Assembly (NCBI GenBank): GCA_040437565.1 | Contig: JBDOQK010000058.1 | Location: 62,001 to 126,000 of the forward strand | Direction of reading: 5' to 3' | Length of the DNA stretch: 64,000 nucleotides | Source of the DNA: Albugo candida | Taxonomy: Eukaryota; Oomycota; Peronosporomycetes; Albuginales | Shown: positions 24,199 to 33,503 of the stretch, in pieces | Numbering within the stretch: position 1 is the stretch's first letter | How the letters are laid out: each line of letters starts with the position of its first letter | Program-made: the position numbers and the translations under genes | Notes under the pieces: generated by a model | What the model saw: only the letters and a program-made list of their open reading frames with translations | What the model was told of the DNA's origin: nothing | Database searches by the model: none

Positions 24199-25260
24199 CA
24201 AGAAGTTGTTGGAAGAAACGTGAATGGATTTCAGGTCTCTCCAATTCAATGTGTGAACTTTTAAGGTCGACAGAGAGTATTAAATCGGAAGATACGAAGA
24301 TATCGACGCTCACGTATCGAAGCTTCCCTTCACCTCCAAACGTAGAACAACCGTTCCGTCATGCTATCCAGCATCTTCAAGCTGAAGCACCGAAAGATTT
24401 CGTTTGGTCTATCCAGTTCGAAAAAGGAGATGACGAGAAGAAAAAGGAAGCATTTTAAAATTTGGCATATCATATTGCGAAAGTGAGCAATACTTACGTT
24501 GTGTCAACTGTTTCATACTATATACTTACGAGTTCTTTCGATTATGAACATGTGGTTATATTTCACGGTTCGATTGAGAGTTCATCAATTGAAATCACTT
24601 CCTATGGATACACCGATTTGGGCTCTATTGCACATTCATTGAGCTATACAGCTGTTGCGAATGCTTTGGATCGCAAGCTTTACAAATTGGTCAATATGGA
24701 ATACCCTTGGAAGAGTAAGAGAAGGATATACGTGCACCATGGATTTCAACTCCAAAGGATATTACAATGGTCGAGCAGGCATAAAGCTATGCAATACAAC
24801 GCAACACTTGGACATCCTATTTGCATTCATTCGGTAGGAAAAGTTTATTGATTCCGTGCTTTCCAGTCCTTCAAAAAGCATGTCTTCGTCAGTAAACCGT
24901 GCAACAAGACTTCTATGACGATTGTATCAGCTTGCACAAGTATACAATACATGCATTCATACCGAGAAGTGCAGTAGGTAAGGATTTTATGCGATATTTA
25001 GTGCTGCACTCATAATCACGACTAAGCGCTTGACTCCCGAGGTCTGCGCCTATACGCCATCACTGCAGCTGTGGTTTCTTTTATTCTCCATGTGGCTCGC
25101 GAAGAATCCGTAAGGCTGTATACTTGTCACAATTGGTCACAGATGTATATCAAGACACCATGTCACTTGTATACTAATGGCACTAGGTCATTGTATCAGA
25201 CGGAAGTACAAATCAAATTCCAAGTCAACTTTGGCAAGGGCTACGTTCATGGCACTTGAA

Positions 25261-27359
25261 CACTTGAAAATCTGCAAGCGATCGATTATTGATTTATACG
25301 TGTGTTGCCAAAGATAAGATTTTGATACAAGTCGTCACATAGAGGAGATCAGATCTGATTTTCTAATTGATATAACATAACACTTCTATATAAGATATAA
25401 TACCTTCTTGTGTATGAGAAATTTACTATAAGTATGCGCTAGCACCTTCTAAGAAATGTATCTTTAAGGGATGCTTTGACCATAGCTAATACAGATACGC
25501 AGATCGACATAGTACAACAAACGAAGAGTATTCAATTCACAAACCAGTGATATAGCGTGAAATGGTCGTCATAGTAGATAAGCAGCATAAACATCCGAAT
25601 GCATGATACATTCGGGTGAGCTGTCTTCTTTAGTGTGCGAACAGGGTCAATGTGTAGCAGGTCCCTACATAATAAACCTTGGAGTTTCATGGAAAGCATG
25701 CAGTAGAGCATCTTTAGTAGAGGCAACTGTACTGACTTGATACTCAACACAAGCTGAACCGATTTATTTCTTACGTCCCAGGCTCTAACAGCCTCCATTT
25801 TGTGTCCGCGTGCCCTTATGACTATAACTCGACGTCAACCTACTAAATCGATACAAATACACGAGGGAGAAGGACCATATACTCAATACCGAATTCAAAT
25901 GACTTTAGACGAGGGTTATACTCGACTTAGTATGTAATAGCTGTCGCACGTAGTTGCGGCATTGAGAGACTATGGTGCGTTAAAGGGCGCAATTCTATGC
26001 CGTAGTAATCAGTTTAGGACCGGTATGGGTTGTTAGAGTACCATATTGGTAGGTAAGCGACTTTTCATTATTTGGTATTGGAAGGGTATATCGTTATACG
26101 GTATTGCGGAAGAAGAACTTGGATTATATTCAGCATGATTCCAGTCAATCCTCGTCAAAGCTCGAGGACAGCTCATTACCAAAACTAACAGATCGAGGCC
26201 ACTTGTCCGTAAATGAGTCCATCGATTGACATCAGCACGACCAGTAAGGATGCAAGCGACTCGCACCCGCAAGCGATTTCAAACCCATGTCAAAAGTACA
26301 TTCAAATCGGCACCATTCGCTCACTCAACGCGGCTCTGATTCGAAAAGATTTTTCTTCAGCGTTGGAACGCTCCGGTTGGATTTATATCTGATTCAAGTG
26401 TCGACGATAAGTTTGCGTCTATTAAATGAGAAATGAAAACGTTTGTGTATGTTCATGATCATTATCCTGTAGAGAAGAAATATAATTGCAATAACGCCAA
26501 TTTAAATAGCATATATGTGTATTAAACGAAAATACGATTTCTGTAGGCTACGAACTCTTTTGTACATGTTTGTGTGGAAATGTTTCGTTATTGGAAACTC
26601 TTGGGAGTATGAATTAGATATACACCCATCCTGATCGCTCGAATGCAGACGCCTTTTCCATTGTATGGTTTTTGCGTGCATTCATTGATAAACACACAAT
26701 CCTTCGGTTGTCGACTTGCTCGTTATAGGATTCGGTGTGCTCGTTCGACACACTTGCACGTCGAGAGGCTAGTTTTTCTTTGAGTAATTCAAACATGTTA
26801 CTTGTATTTGAAATTGTTTTTTGCTTATTTGCTTTGTTACTGTGTTGCTTTGCTCACTGTAGCGAAATTTGAGTAGTGAGGCTTGTGAATCATGATAAAA
26901 AAGCTGGACGGGCGTTGTGCCATCGCTCTCTTGTACAATTAATAATGTATTATTATTGATATCAAGGGTTGGACATTTCAACCATGTTGAACCTCTGCGT
27001 TTTGATGCATTTTGTTGATTGATAATACACAAGCTTGATGTACTTCAAGTTGAATTTTGTAGATGGGTCGAGTGATGACGAAAGCGCGTCATCGCCCCAG
27101 ACCTGAGAACCAGCATGTGACGTAGAGCACGTCATCGTATACTTTAGTGTATATCCATCGTATACATGTCCACATGGGGTATAGGCTGCGTATATGCTGC
27201 GTGTGCATGTAAAAACTTTATAGAACTTAGAAATGTAGCAGAAAAACACTGTCAATAAACGTATTCGAGATGACTGTTATATCAAATGCTTTTTACTGTA
27301 AATCCGTAGCGCGACGATCGTGATAAGCGCAGCTCAAATACTCTCTTGGTATCACGCAA
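25261..27359. other. Gene-poor stretch with weak minus-strand frames
   Basis: About 2.1 kb with no gene I can support. Minus-strand frames at 26614-26796, 26769-27032 and 26962-27255 lie in series and could be exons of one small gene. No domain, start context or splice set convinced me. The 25300-25500 part is AT-rich. No transposon was recognised. Confidence 0.4.
27074..27134. promoter_or_regulatory. Paired TGACG inverted repeats (possible bZIP sites)
   Basis: GATGACG-6 nt-CGTCATC (27074-27093) is followed 24 bases on by TGACGT-5 nt-ACGTCA (27118-27134). TGACG(T) is the classic half site for CRE/bZIP-type regulators. The pair lies about 230 bp beyond the 3' end of the FAIM-like gene and upstream, in the minus direction, of the weak frames at 26.6-27.0 kb. 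Regulatory function is inference. Confidence 0.3.
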
Positions 27360-28862
27360 TCAGGAAAGAGTGGCGAATGGATCATTACTGGAACGAATAT
27401 TTTTGTTTAACATATTCAGCGGATTGTTGGGTGTATACGACGCTGAAGCATTCGGTAAAAAAGGCATTCCAGCGTCCCCATAAGCGGAATTGTAAGTAGC
27501 TGGTACTGGCCCAGAAAAGTTGGTCGTATATCCAGTTTGTCCTGGAATAGCGTGCACTGGTCCCACATATTGTGGCATGGACGAAGTGGGATAAAGAGTT
27601 GGTTGCGGTGGCGGTAGCACCGGTGTTTTCTCCTTGATCGGTGCCGATCGACGAGCTTGTTCTAAAGTTTGAAATTGTTTCGCTGGCAACATCCTCCCAG
27701 CCGGTTTTGCGTTGAGGTTCAAATCGACCATATTCGACTTCCATAAGTCCCCATCATGTGCCTAGAATAAATGTTAAACTAGGATGCATTCTCAAAGTCA
27801 TCACAAACATCGTACCTGCGCTGCCTCGTTTGGCGCTGACTGAGGCTCTTCAACAGCAACTTCGACTGGACGTATGTCTACAGCTGGCACGGCGGAAAAA
27901 TCTAGGCCTGAAAGCATCGAGGCAATTTGATCTCGAGAGGTACCGGGTTCGATACCGTGCGGCTGTACTTCAGATGGTGCTACGTTTCTTGCGAACGGAT
28001 CTTTACCTCCATTGAAAGGGTCCAAAAATGGATCTGAAGGCGGCGCAGAAGGTTGAATCAGCAACACGGGCTCTGATTTTGGACGGAAATTTGTCAAGTT
28101 GGATGCCGGAAGAGCTGATGTCGGTGGATTGCCCGCAGATACATTTCGCACACGATTCTGTGTTTGAATGTTTGCTGGTTTCGCACATCCACAGACTTCA
28201 CATACTGGGGCTAAAGGCTTTGTATTGACAAGAGTACAACGAGGACATTCCCAGGATCCAAAAGAAGAGGCTCGAGTATTTGTAGCTGCATTGCCGTAGT
28301 TTCCGCTCGAATAGTTGTACGTTCGATTATTTTCTTGCTCACCAAGTCGCTCCGATGTATTCGTACCGATCTTTTTCTCGTCAAAACGGTCGGGTAGGCG
28401 ACGAAAGGATATCCCGTCGATTATGAGGTCTGATACAGCAATGGAAAGCGATATGGCACAAATGCGAAACTGGCAACTCACCATACATATCATTGAGATC
28501 CACAGAGGGCTTGATGAGCACGTGAATAACATGAGCACCAGGAAGACTCAAAACGTGCTCCCAATCGGTGAAAGAAAGCTACAAGCACAAGTCATTTGTG
28601 GCGAATGAGATGATATGGAAAAAGATTCACATACAGCACTTGAAACGTGCTTTACAATTCCATCAATTCGAATGACTTTTTTGCCTGATGCAAGTGAATG
28701 TGTCAATGAAATCTCATAATCTCGGCCTTCGAGCACTTTGATACGCCATATAACTCGTTTTTTCGAGCTCTCAATTAATTTGCCAACATTTGCGATTTCA
28801 TGGTACAACGCACAAGCTTTTGGATTGGATACCTTGATAGTAGACCAATTTCCTTGCCACAT
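27360..28862 (-). CDS. FAIM-like domain / RanBP2 zinc-finger protein with DPF motifs
   Basis: Four exons on the minus strand: 28862-28635, 28578-28482, 28429-27816, 27761-27360. The introns are 56, 52 and 54 nt and the 446-aa frame is continuous. The N-terminus (about residues 35-125) resembles the FAIM1 beta-sandwich: VIWRIKVLEGRDYEISLTHS, SGKKVIRIDG, then DLIIDGISFRRL. A RanBP2-type finger follows (about 175-200: WECPRC, then VCEVCGC), a fold that binds RNA, ubiquitin or Ran depending on the member. The rest is disordered and Pro/Ser/Asn-rich. It carries DPF tripeptides (SDPFLDPFNGGKDPFARN near the middle and NDPFATLS at the C-terminus), like those that bind the AP-2 appendage in endocytic proteins. 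The combination suggests an adaptor in membrane traffic or ubiquitin signalling, but the function is unknown and the FAIM assignment is by eye. Confidence 0.65.
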
Positions 28863-29056
28863 GGATTGTAGGGGATGTATTGGGATATTTAAATGGGAAA
28901 CAAACGATGCAAAGCGATGAATTAGCTCGTGCCTTTTGGCTTGCAGCCGTTACGCGACAATTTCACTACTTTTACCCGTATACAAGGCGGCGCACGGTAA
29001 GGATATACGTATATTGAGCCACAGAATCTCTAAGTATACCGAAACATCAGGACACG

Positions 29057-29533
29057 ATGTCGCAATGTCCGCAATGCTATACGGGAACATGTCGACGTCA
29101 CACTTTACAGGATGACGGTCGTTCCAGTATCAAAGCGAACGATCCCAAGGTCACGCTGAGTAAGATGTATGAGCTTATGGTTGGATCAAAATTAAAAGAG
29201 CTCGAAAAGGAGAAGGCAAGAAAGGTGTCAAGCACAGAGCGCACATCCAAATCGTTTCGAGCTAAACTCGACGCAGAACGAGAGAAGACATTGAAAAAGG
29301 CGGTGGGTAGCTCAAAGCGGAGGAGAGAGAGAGATCATACATCCGGAAACGGATTGAATCCACAAGCATTGGCTGCAATTCTTTTGTCACCTTCGACATC
29401 GTCCAGTGAAGAAACTGTAAAGGAAATAAAGAGGAAGAAATCGCATGAAGCAAAATATAAAGTAAAGACTGATAAATCTGGTCGAAAGAAGGCAAAACGA
29501 AGAAAAGAGCACCGAAAAAGCCGAAAAGAATAG
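29057..29533 (+). CDS. Small lysine-rich protein, probably nuclear
   Basis: A 158-codon intronless frame. The N-terminus carries a CPQCYTGTCRRH cysteine/histidine cluster that might bind metal but is too short for a known finger. The middle (about 35-90) is predicted coiled coil, rich in Lys/Glu. The C-terminal third is strongly basic (KRRRERDH, KSGRKKAKRRKEHRKSRKE), like a nuclear or nucleolar signal. The start lies 194 bp from that of the divergent FAIM-like gene, suggesting a shared promoter. The stop is about 200 bp before glutamine synthetase. I do not recognise a family. Confidence 0.6.
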   Translation: MSQCPQCYTGTCRRHTLQDDGRSSIKANDPKVTLSKMYELMVGSKLKELEKEKARKVSSTERTSKSFRAKLDAEREKTLKKAVGSSKRRRERDHTSGNGLNPQALAAILLSPSTSSSEETVKEIKRKKSHEAKYKVKTDKSGRKKAKRRKEHRKSRKE

Positions 29534-29738
29534 AACAATAATCAGTAGTGTGACGCTTCTGCATTCACACGTGGTTTATTACACAAATACTCATCATACC
29601 CTCGCTATTTACATAAATCACAATGTAGCAAGAAATTAATTCTCATCAGTAGGGTGGACTATCATTCTCTCAATAATATAATATTACACAGGTATCTCCC
29701 GCCTTTGTTCAGCCATTCTATTTTTCAATTTGCGTTCA

Positions 29739-30812
29739 ATGAGCAGCTTGGACTCCGCCATTTACAACCGCTACATGGCGCTGGAGATTCCGGAAGGAGT
29801 CGTGTTAGCCGAATACGTTTGGATTGGGGGCTCGGGACAGGATTTACGTTGCAAAACGAAAACATTGACGTCTCCCGTCACCTCTTTGGCTGATTTACCT
29901 ATCTGGAATTTCGATGGATCCAGCACCGGTCAGGCACCAGGGGAAGATTCAGAAGTGCTCTTACGTCCAGCTGCAATTTACAAAGACCCTTTTCGTAAGG
30001 GGAAACACATTCTCGTGCTTTGTGACTGCTTGAAACCCGATGGAACGCCAATTTCCAACAACACACGAGCCGATGCTGCTCGTGTGATGAAAGCTGCTGC
30101 ATCCCATGAACCGTGGTTTGGAATCGAACAAGAATACACTCTGTTTGAAGCTGATAACGTGACACCATACGGATGGCCGAAAGGCGGATTCCCGGGGCCC
30201 CAGGGACCGTATTATTGCGGTGCGGGTGCACATTCGGCGTATGGACGGATGATCGCAGATGCACATTATCGTGCGTGTCTGTATGCTGGTATCAACATCA
30301 GTGGGATTAATGCAGAAGTGATGCCAGGACAATGGGAATATCAAGTAGGACCATGCACTGGAATCGAATCTGGCGATCAATTATGGATTTCTCGTTATGT
30401 TTTATTGCGTGTGTGCGAAGATTTCGGTGTCAATGTGTCTTGGGACCCAAAACCGATTCCAGGCGATTGGAATGGTGCTGGATGTCATACAAACTATTCC
30501 ACCAAGGAAATGCGTGAGGATGGTGGTATGGGCAAAATTATCGAAGCGATCGAGAAGCTCAAGATCAAACATCACGTTCACATTGCCGCGTACGGGCAAG
30601 GTAACGAACGTCGTTTGACTGGAAGACACGAGACTGCCAGTATCGACTCATTTTCTTATGGTATTGCGAATCGCGGAGCTTCCGTTCGAATTCCTCGAGT
30701 CGCAGAAACGGAAGGCAAAGGATACTTTGAAGATCGTCGTCCATCGTCCAACATGGATCCGTATCTCGTCACTTCTCGCCTGGTGAAAACGACCATCCTG
30801 AACGAGCCGTGA
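29739..30812 (+). CDS. glnA: Glutamine synthetase, eukaryotic type (GSII)
   Basis: Intronless, 357 aa, the normal length for eukaryotic GSII. It makes glutamine from glutamate, ammonia and ATP, usually in the cytosol. Seen: the N-terminal signature [15 protein letters not shown] (about residue 61); metal/glutamate-site segments [13 protein letters not shown] and [17 protein letters not shown]; the ATP-site region [18 protein letters not shown]; and the late active-site run [12 protein letters not shown] followed by SVRIPR. The start is taken at the ATG at 29739 ([13 protein letters not shown]), which gives the family's usual N-terminus; no organelle leader is visible. About 350 bp without a recognised feature separates its stop from the next gene. 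Confidence 0.96.
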   Translation: MSSLDSAIYNRYMALEIPEGVVLAEYVWIGGSGQDLRCKTKTLTSPVTSLADLPIWNFDGSSTGQAPGEDSEVLLRPAAIYKDPFRKGKHILVLCDCLKPDGTPISNNTRADAARVMKAAASHEPWFGIEQEYTLFEADNVTPYGWPKGGFPGPQGPYYCGAGAHSAYGRMIADAHYRACLYAGINISGINAEVMPGQWEYQVGPCTGIESGDQLWISRYVLLRVCEDFGVNVSWDPKPIPGDWNGAGCHTNYSTKEMREDGGMGKIIEAIEKLKIKHHVHIAAYGQGNERRLTGRHETASIDSFSYGIANRGASVRIPRVAETEGKGYFEDRRPSSNMDPYLVTSRLVKTTILNEP

Positions 30813-31166
30813 ATTGTGAGTAGGAGGAAAGAGCGTTAGTCGTTTGTTGAATTTCATTGCATTTCAATATACTTTGTAGCGACTTGGCGATTTGGTACGC
30901 AATCACTGTAATGCTTTGTCTTAAACGACTGCGTACGTGTTGTGATTCACGCAAGTCATTCTATAAAATAAAAAAGGCATAAAGACGTGCGCGACAGTCC
31001 AATGCGCCATTTGATACCATTGAAGCCGCCATTGCCTCTAATCCCACAGCTATACACATGGGTTTACAGTATACCTATGATATAGTAAAAACTATTTTGT
31101 CATTTCTCAATTTATCGGTTCCAAGATATCCTTTCCAACATAATACAATCACAACCTCATTGTACG

Positions 31167-33503
31167 ATGTCATCCCTCCTTCCCTATGCTTCCATTCAAA
31201 AATTCATTCTCACCGCAATGGCGACGGGATTCGCTCATTATCTCGATTCCAAGCTGTTGCTATCCCTCGACCTTGAAAAGCTTCCTCTTCTCAAAGCGCA
31301 ATTCATCGCAAAAGACCACGCCCGACGCCACATTCTCCTCTGTGACCTCATGGAGCAAAGTGCGGATCAATGGCCCCAGAAATCCTTCCTCGAGTCTCCA
31401 CAGACCAAATACACATTCCACCAAGCAGATCTCTTTATGAATCAAGTGGCGCATTGGGGTCTCTCCATCAACCTCAAATCCGGCGATATCGTCGCTCTCC
31501 TCATGAGAAATCGACCAGAATATATTCTCCTTTGGCTCGGTCTCGGGAAAATCGGAGTGGTCACTGCATTCATCAACATCCGATTGAAGAAACCCGGTCT
31601 TCTCCACTCGTTCCGTGTCATTCAGCCGAGTATTCTCATCATCGATACCGAAATCGCCGATACAATGCTCGAGAGAATCGATACTTCCTTCTCGGGTCCC
31701 ATTCACACATTTTCGCCTCCGTCGTCTCCAAGCGATCACACATCGAATTCGCTGCACGGAATGCCAACAACGCGTCCAAATCGATCGATTCNNNNNNNNN
31801 NNNNNNNNNNNNNNNNNNNNNNNNNNNNNNNNNNNNNNNNNNNNNNNNNNNNNNNNNNNNNNNNNNNNNNNNNNNNNNNNNNNNNNNNNNNCTTTATGAA
31901 TCAAGTGGCGCATTGGGGTCTCTCCATCAACCTCAAATCCGGCGATATCGTCGCTCTTCTCATGAGAAATCGACCAGAATATATTCTCCTTTGGCTCGGT
32001 CTCGGGAAAATCGGAGTGGTCACTGCATTCATCAACATCCGATTGAAGAAACCCGGTCTTCTCCACTCGTTCCGTGTCATTCAGCCGAGTATTCTCATCA
32101 TCGATACCGAAATCGCCGATACAATGCTCGAGAGAATCGATACTTCCTTCTCGGGTCCCATTCACACATTTTCGCCTCCGTCGTCTCCAAGCGATCACAC
32201 ATCGAATTCGCTGCACGGAATGCCAACAACGCGTCCAAATCGATCGATTCGAAGTGGAATCACCACATCCGACACTGCACTTCTCATTTTCACAAGCGGA
32301 ACCACAGGTCTTCCCAAAGCGACTCGAGTCACACATTTCCAAAGTCTTTTACGCGGTATCCGCTTTCATCTTTTCATGCAAGTGAACGCATTCGATCGCA
32401 TTTTCACGTGTCTTCCATTGCATCATACCGCTGGCGGTGTCCTCACTCCAATTCTCGCAATTCTTTCGGGAGCAGCAATCATCATATTTCCAGGCTTTTC
32501 CTCTGATATTTGGACACATATTCGATCGACTAAAAGTACGATTCTCCAATACATTGGCGAAATGTGTTCTTACCTGATGGACGCATCTCCATCGCTGTTG
32601 GATGCTGAGAATCAGCTTCGAGCAGCATTTGGTAATGGGCTTCCACGTCGAATTTGGTCGGAATTTCAATCGCGATACCGAATTCCAATCATTTACGAGT
32701 TTTACGGCTCGACGGAATCGCCAATTGGACTTTTGAATCGATGTGCATCGTCTTTGGAACAAGGACATTTAGGTCGTCGTGGAATGCTCGATGTCGCGTT
32801 CTCAGGCACACGACTTCTTCGATACGATTTCCAACAGAATTCCCTCTTTCGACATCCGATCACCGGCGCGTATCAAAGCTGCCACGCCGACGAAATCGGT
32901 GAATTGGTCGTCTTACTGCATCCGTCGAATATGTGTCGACGCTTTGAAGGGTATTACAACGATCCAAACGCTTCCCAATTGAAACTTCTTCACAATGTAT
33001 TTCTTCCTGGCGATATGTATTTCCGCACGGGCGATCTCTTCCGAGTGGATCGAAAGCATTGCTGGCATTTCATCGATCGAATTGGAGACACATTTCGATG
33101 GAAAGGTGAAAATGTATCGACAGCTTTTGTGCGTGAGATATTGACTTCGTTTTCGGATTTCCGTGAAATTTGCGTTTACGGAGTCGAAATTCCATGCGTT
33201 TCCGGGAAATGTTGCATGATAGCAGTCGTTCTCCATCCACACAGAGATACCATCGACATTGACGCGCTGAGTGTCTTTGTAGAAGCCCATTTACCCGATT
33301 TCGCGATTCCAATTTTCGTCCGTCACGTCCGAGAAATTCCATCAACGTCGACATTTAAGCTGCAAACAAAAGGTTTTCAGACGGAAGGGATTCAAAATCA
33401 CGTCCTTTTCACGGATCCCTGCTGGTATTTCGATCGTCAATGTCGTCGATACATTCGTTTGCTTCCCAGAAGCATCACAAAAGTGCTCCAAAGTCGTCTC
33501 TAA
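31167..33503 (+). CDS. FATP-type (SLC27) very-long-chain acyl-CoA synthetase
   Basis: AMP-forming acyl-CoA ligase of the fatty-acid transport protein family, which activates long or very-long-chain fatty acids at membranes. Seen: the P-loop-like motif LIFTSGTTGLPKATRVTH; the FATP-type second motif FYGSTESPIGLLN; and YFRTGDLFRVDRKHCWHFIDR followed by GDTFRWKGENVST, the hallmark of FATP/VLACS enzymes. A hydrophobic N-terminal stretch may sit in the membrane. The frame as written (778 codons) is inflated by a 359-bp duplication plus 100 N; 459 bases is exactly 153 codons, so the frame survives and the real protein is about 625 aa, normal for the family. Its TAA stop shares bases with the stop of the opposing kinase gene. 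The start is the first ATG. Confidence 0.9.
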   Translation: MSSLLPYASIQKFILTAMATGFAHYLDSKLLLSLDLEKLPLLKAQFIAKDHARRHILLCDLMEQSADQWPQKSFLESPQTKYTFHQADLFMNQVAHWGLSINLKSGDIVALLMRNRPEYILLWLGLGKIGVVTAFINIRLKKPGLLHSFRVIQPSILIIDTEIADTMLERIDTSFSGPIHTFSPPSSPSDHTSNSLHGMPTTRPNRSIXXXXXXXXXXXXXXXXXXXXXXXXXXXXXXXXXXFMNQVAHWGLSINLKSGDIVALLMRNRPEYILLWLGLGKIGVVTAFINIRLKKPGLLHSFRVIQPSILIIDTEIADTMLERIDTSFSGPIHTFSPPSSPSDHTSNSLHGMPTTRPNRSIRSGITTSDTALLIFTSGTTGLPKATRVTHFQSLLRGIRFHLFMQVNAFDRIFTCLPLHHTAGGVLTPILAILSGAAIIIFPGFSSDIWTHIRSTKSTILQYIGEMCSYLMDASPSLLDAENQLRAAFGNGLPRRIWSEFQSRYRIPIIYEFYGSTESPIGLLNRCASSLEQGHLGRRGMLDVAFSGTRLLRYDFQQNSLFRHPITGAYQSCHADEIGELVVLLHPSNMCRRFEGYYNDPNASQLKLLHNVFLPGDMYFRTGDLFRVDRKHCWHFIDRIGDTFRWKGENVSTAFVREILTSFSDFREICVYGVEIPCVSGKCCMIAVVLHPHRDTIDIDALSVFVEAHLPDFAIPIFVRHVREIPSTSTFKLQTKGFQTEGIQNHVLFTDPCWYFDRQCRRYIRLLPRSITKVLQSRL
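31433..32250. repeat. Assembly gap flanked by 359-bp direct copies inside acyl-CoA synthetase
   Basis: Bases 31433-31791 recur as 31892-32250 around exactly 100 N (31792-31891). I see one difference: C at 31499 against T at 31958, a synonymous leucine change. That suggests allelic copies of the same segment placed on both sides of the gap. Confidence 0.9.

Larger units (their letters stand above)
19890..25260. repeat. Diverged tandem duplication (two effector-locus units)
   Basis: Unit A runs from about 19890 to 22100 and unit B from about 22720 to 25260. Besides the coding similarity, 3' flanks also align: the sequence around 21449-21545 (gattccttgctttacagtct...) matches 24848-24940, and the stretch around 21800-21920 (caattggtcaca, tgtatcagacg, atcaaattccaagtcaact) matches 25128-25240. 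The units have many substitutions and indels, so this is a true old tandem duplication, unlike the near-identical gap-flanking copies. Boundaries are approximate. Confidence 0.75.

Noticed and set aside
31260-32506. Long frames of 360 and 378 codons in other phases of the acyl-CoA synthetase
   Set aside because: They exist in both copies of the duplicated segment, are Ser/His/Arg-rich shadows and lack any conserved motif.
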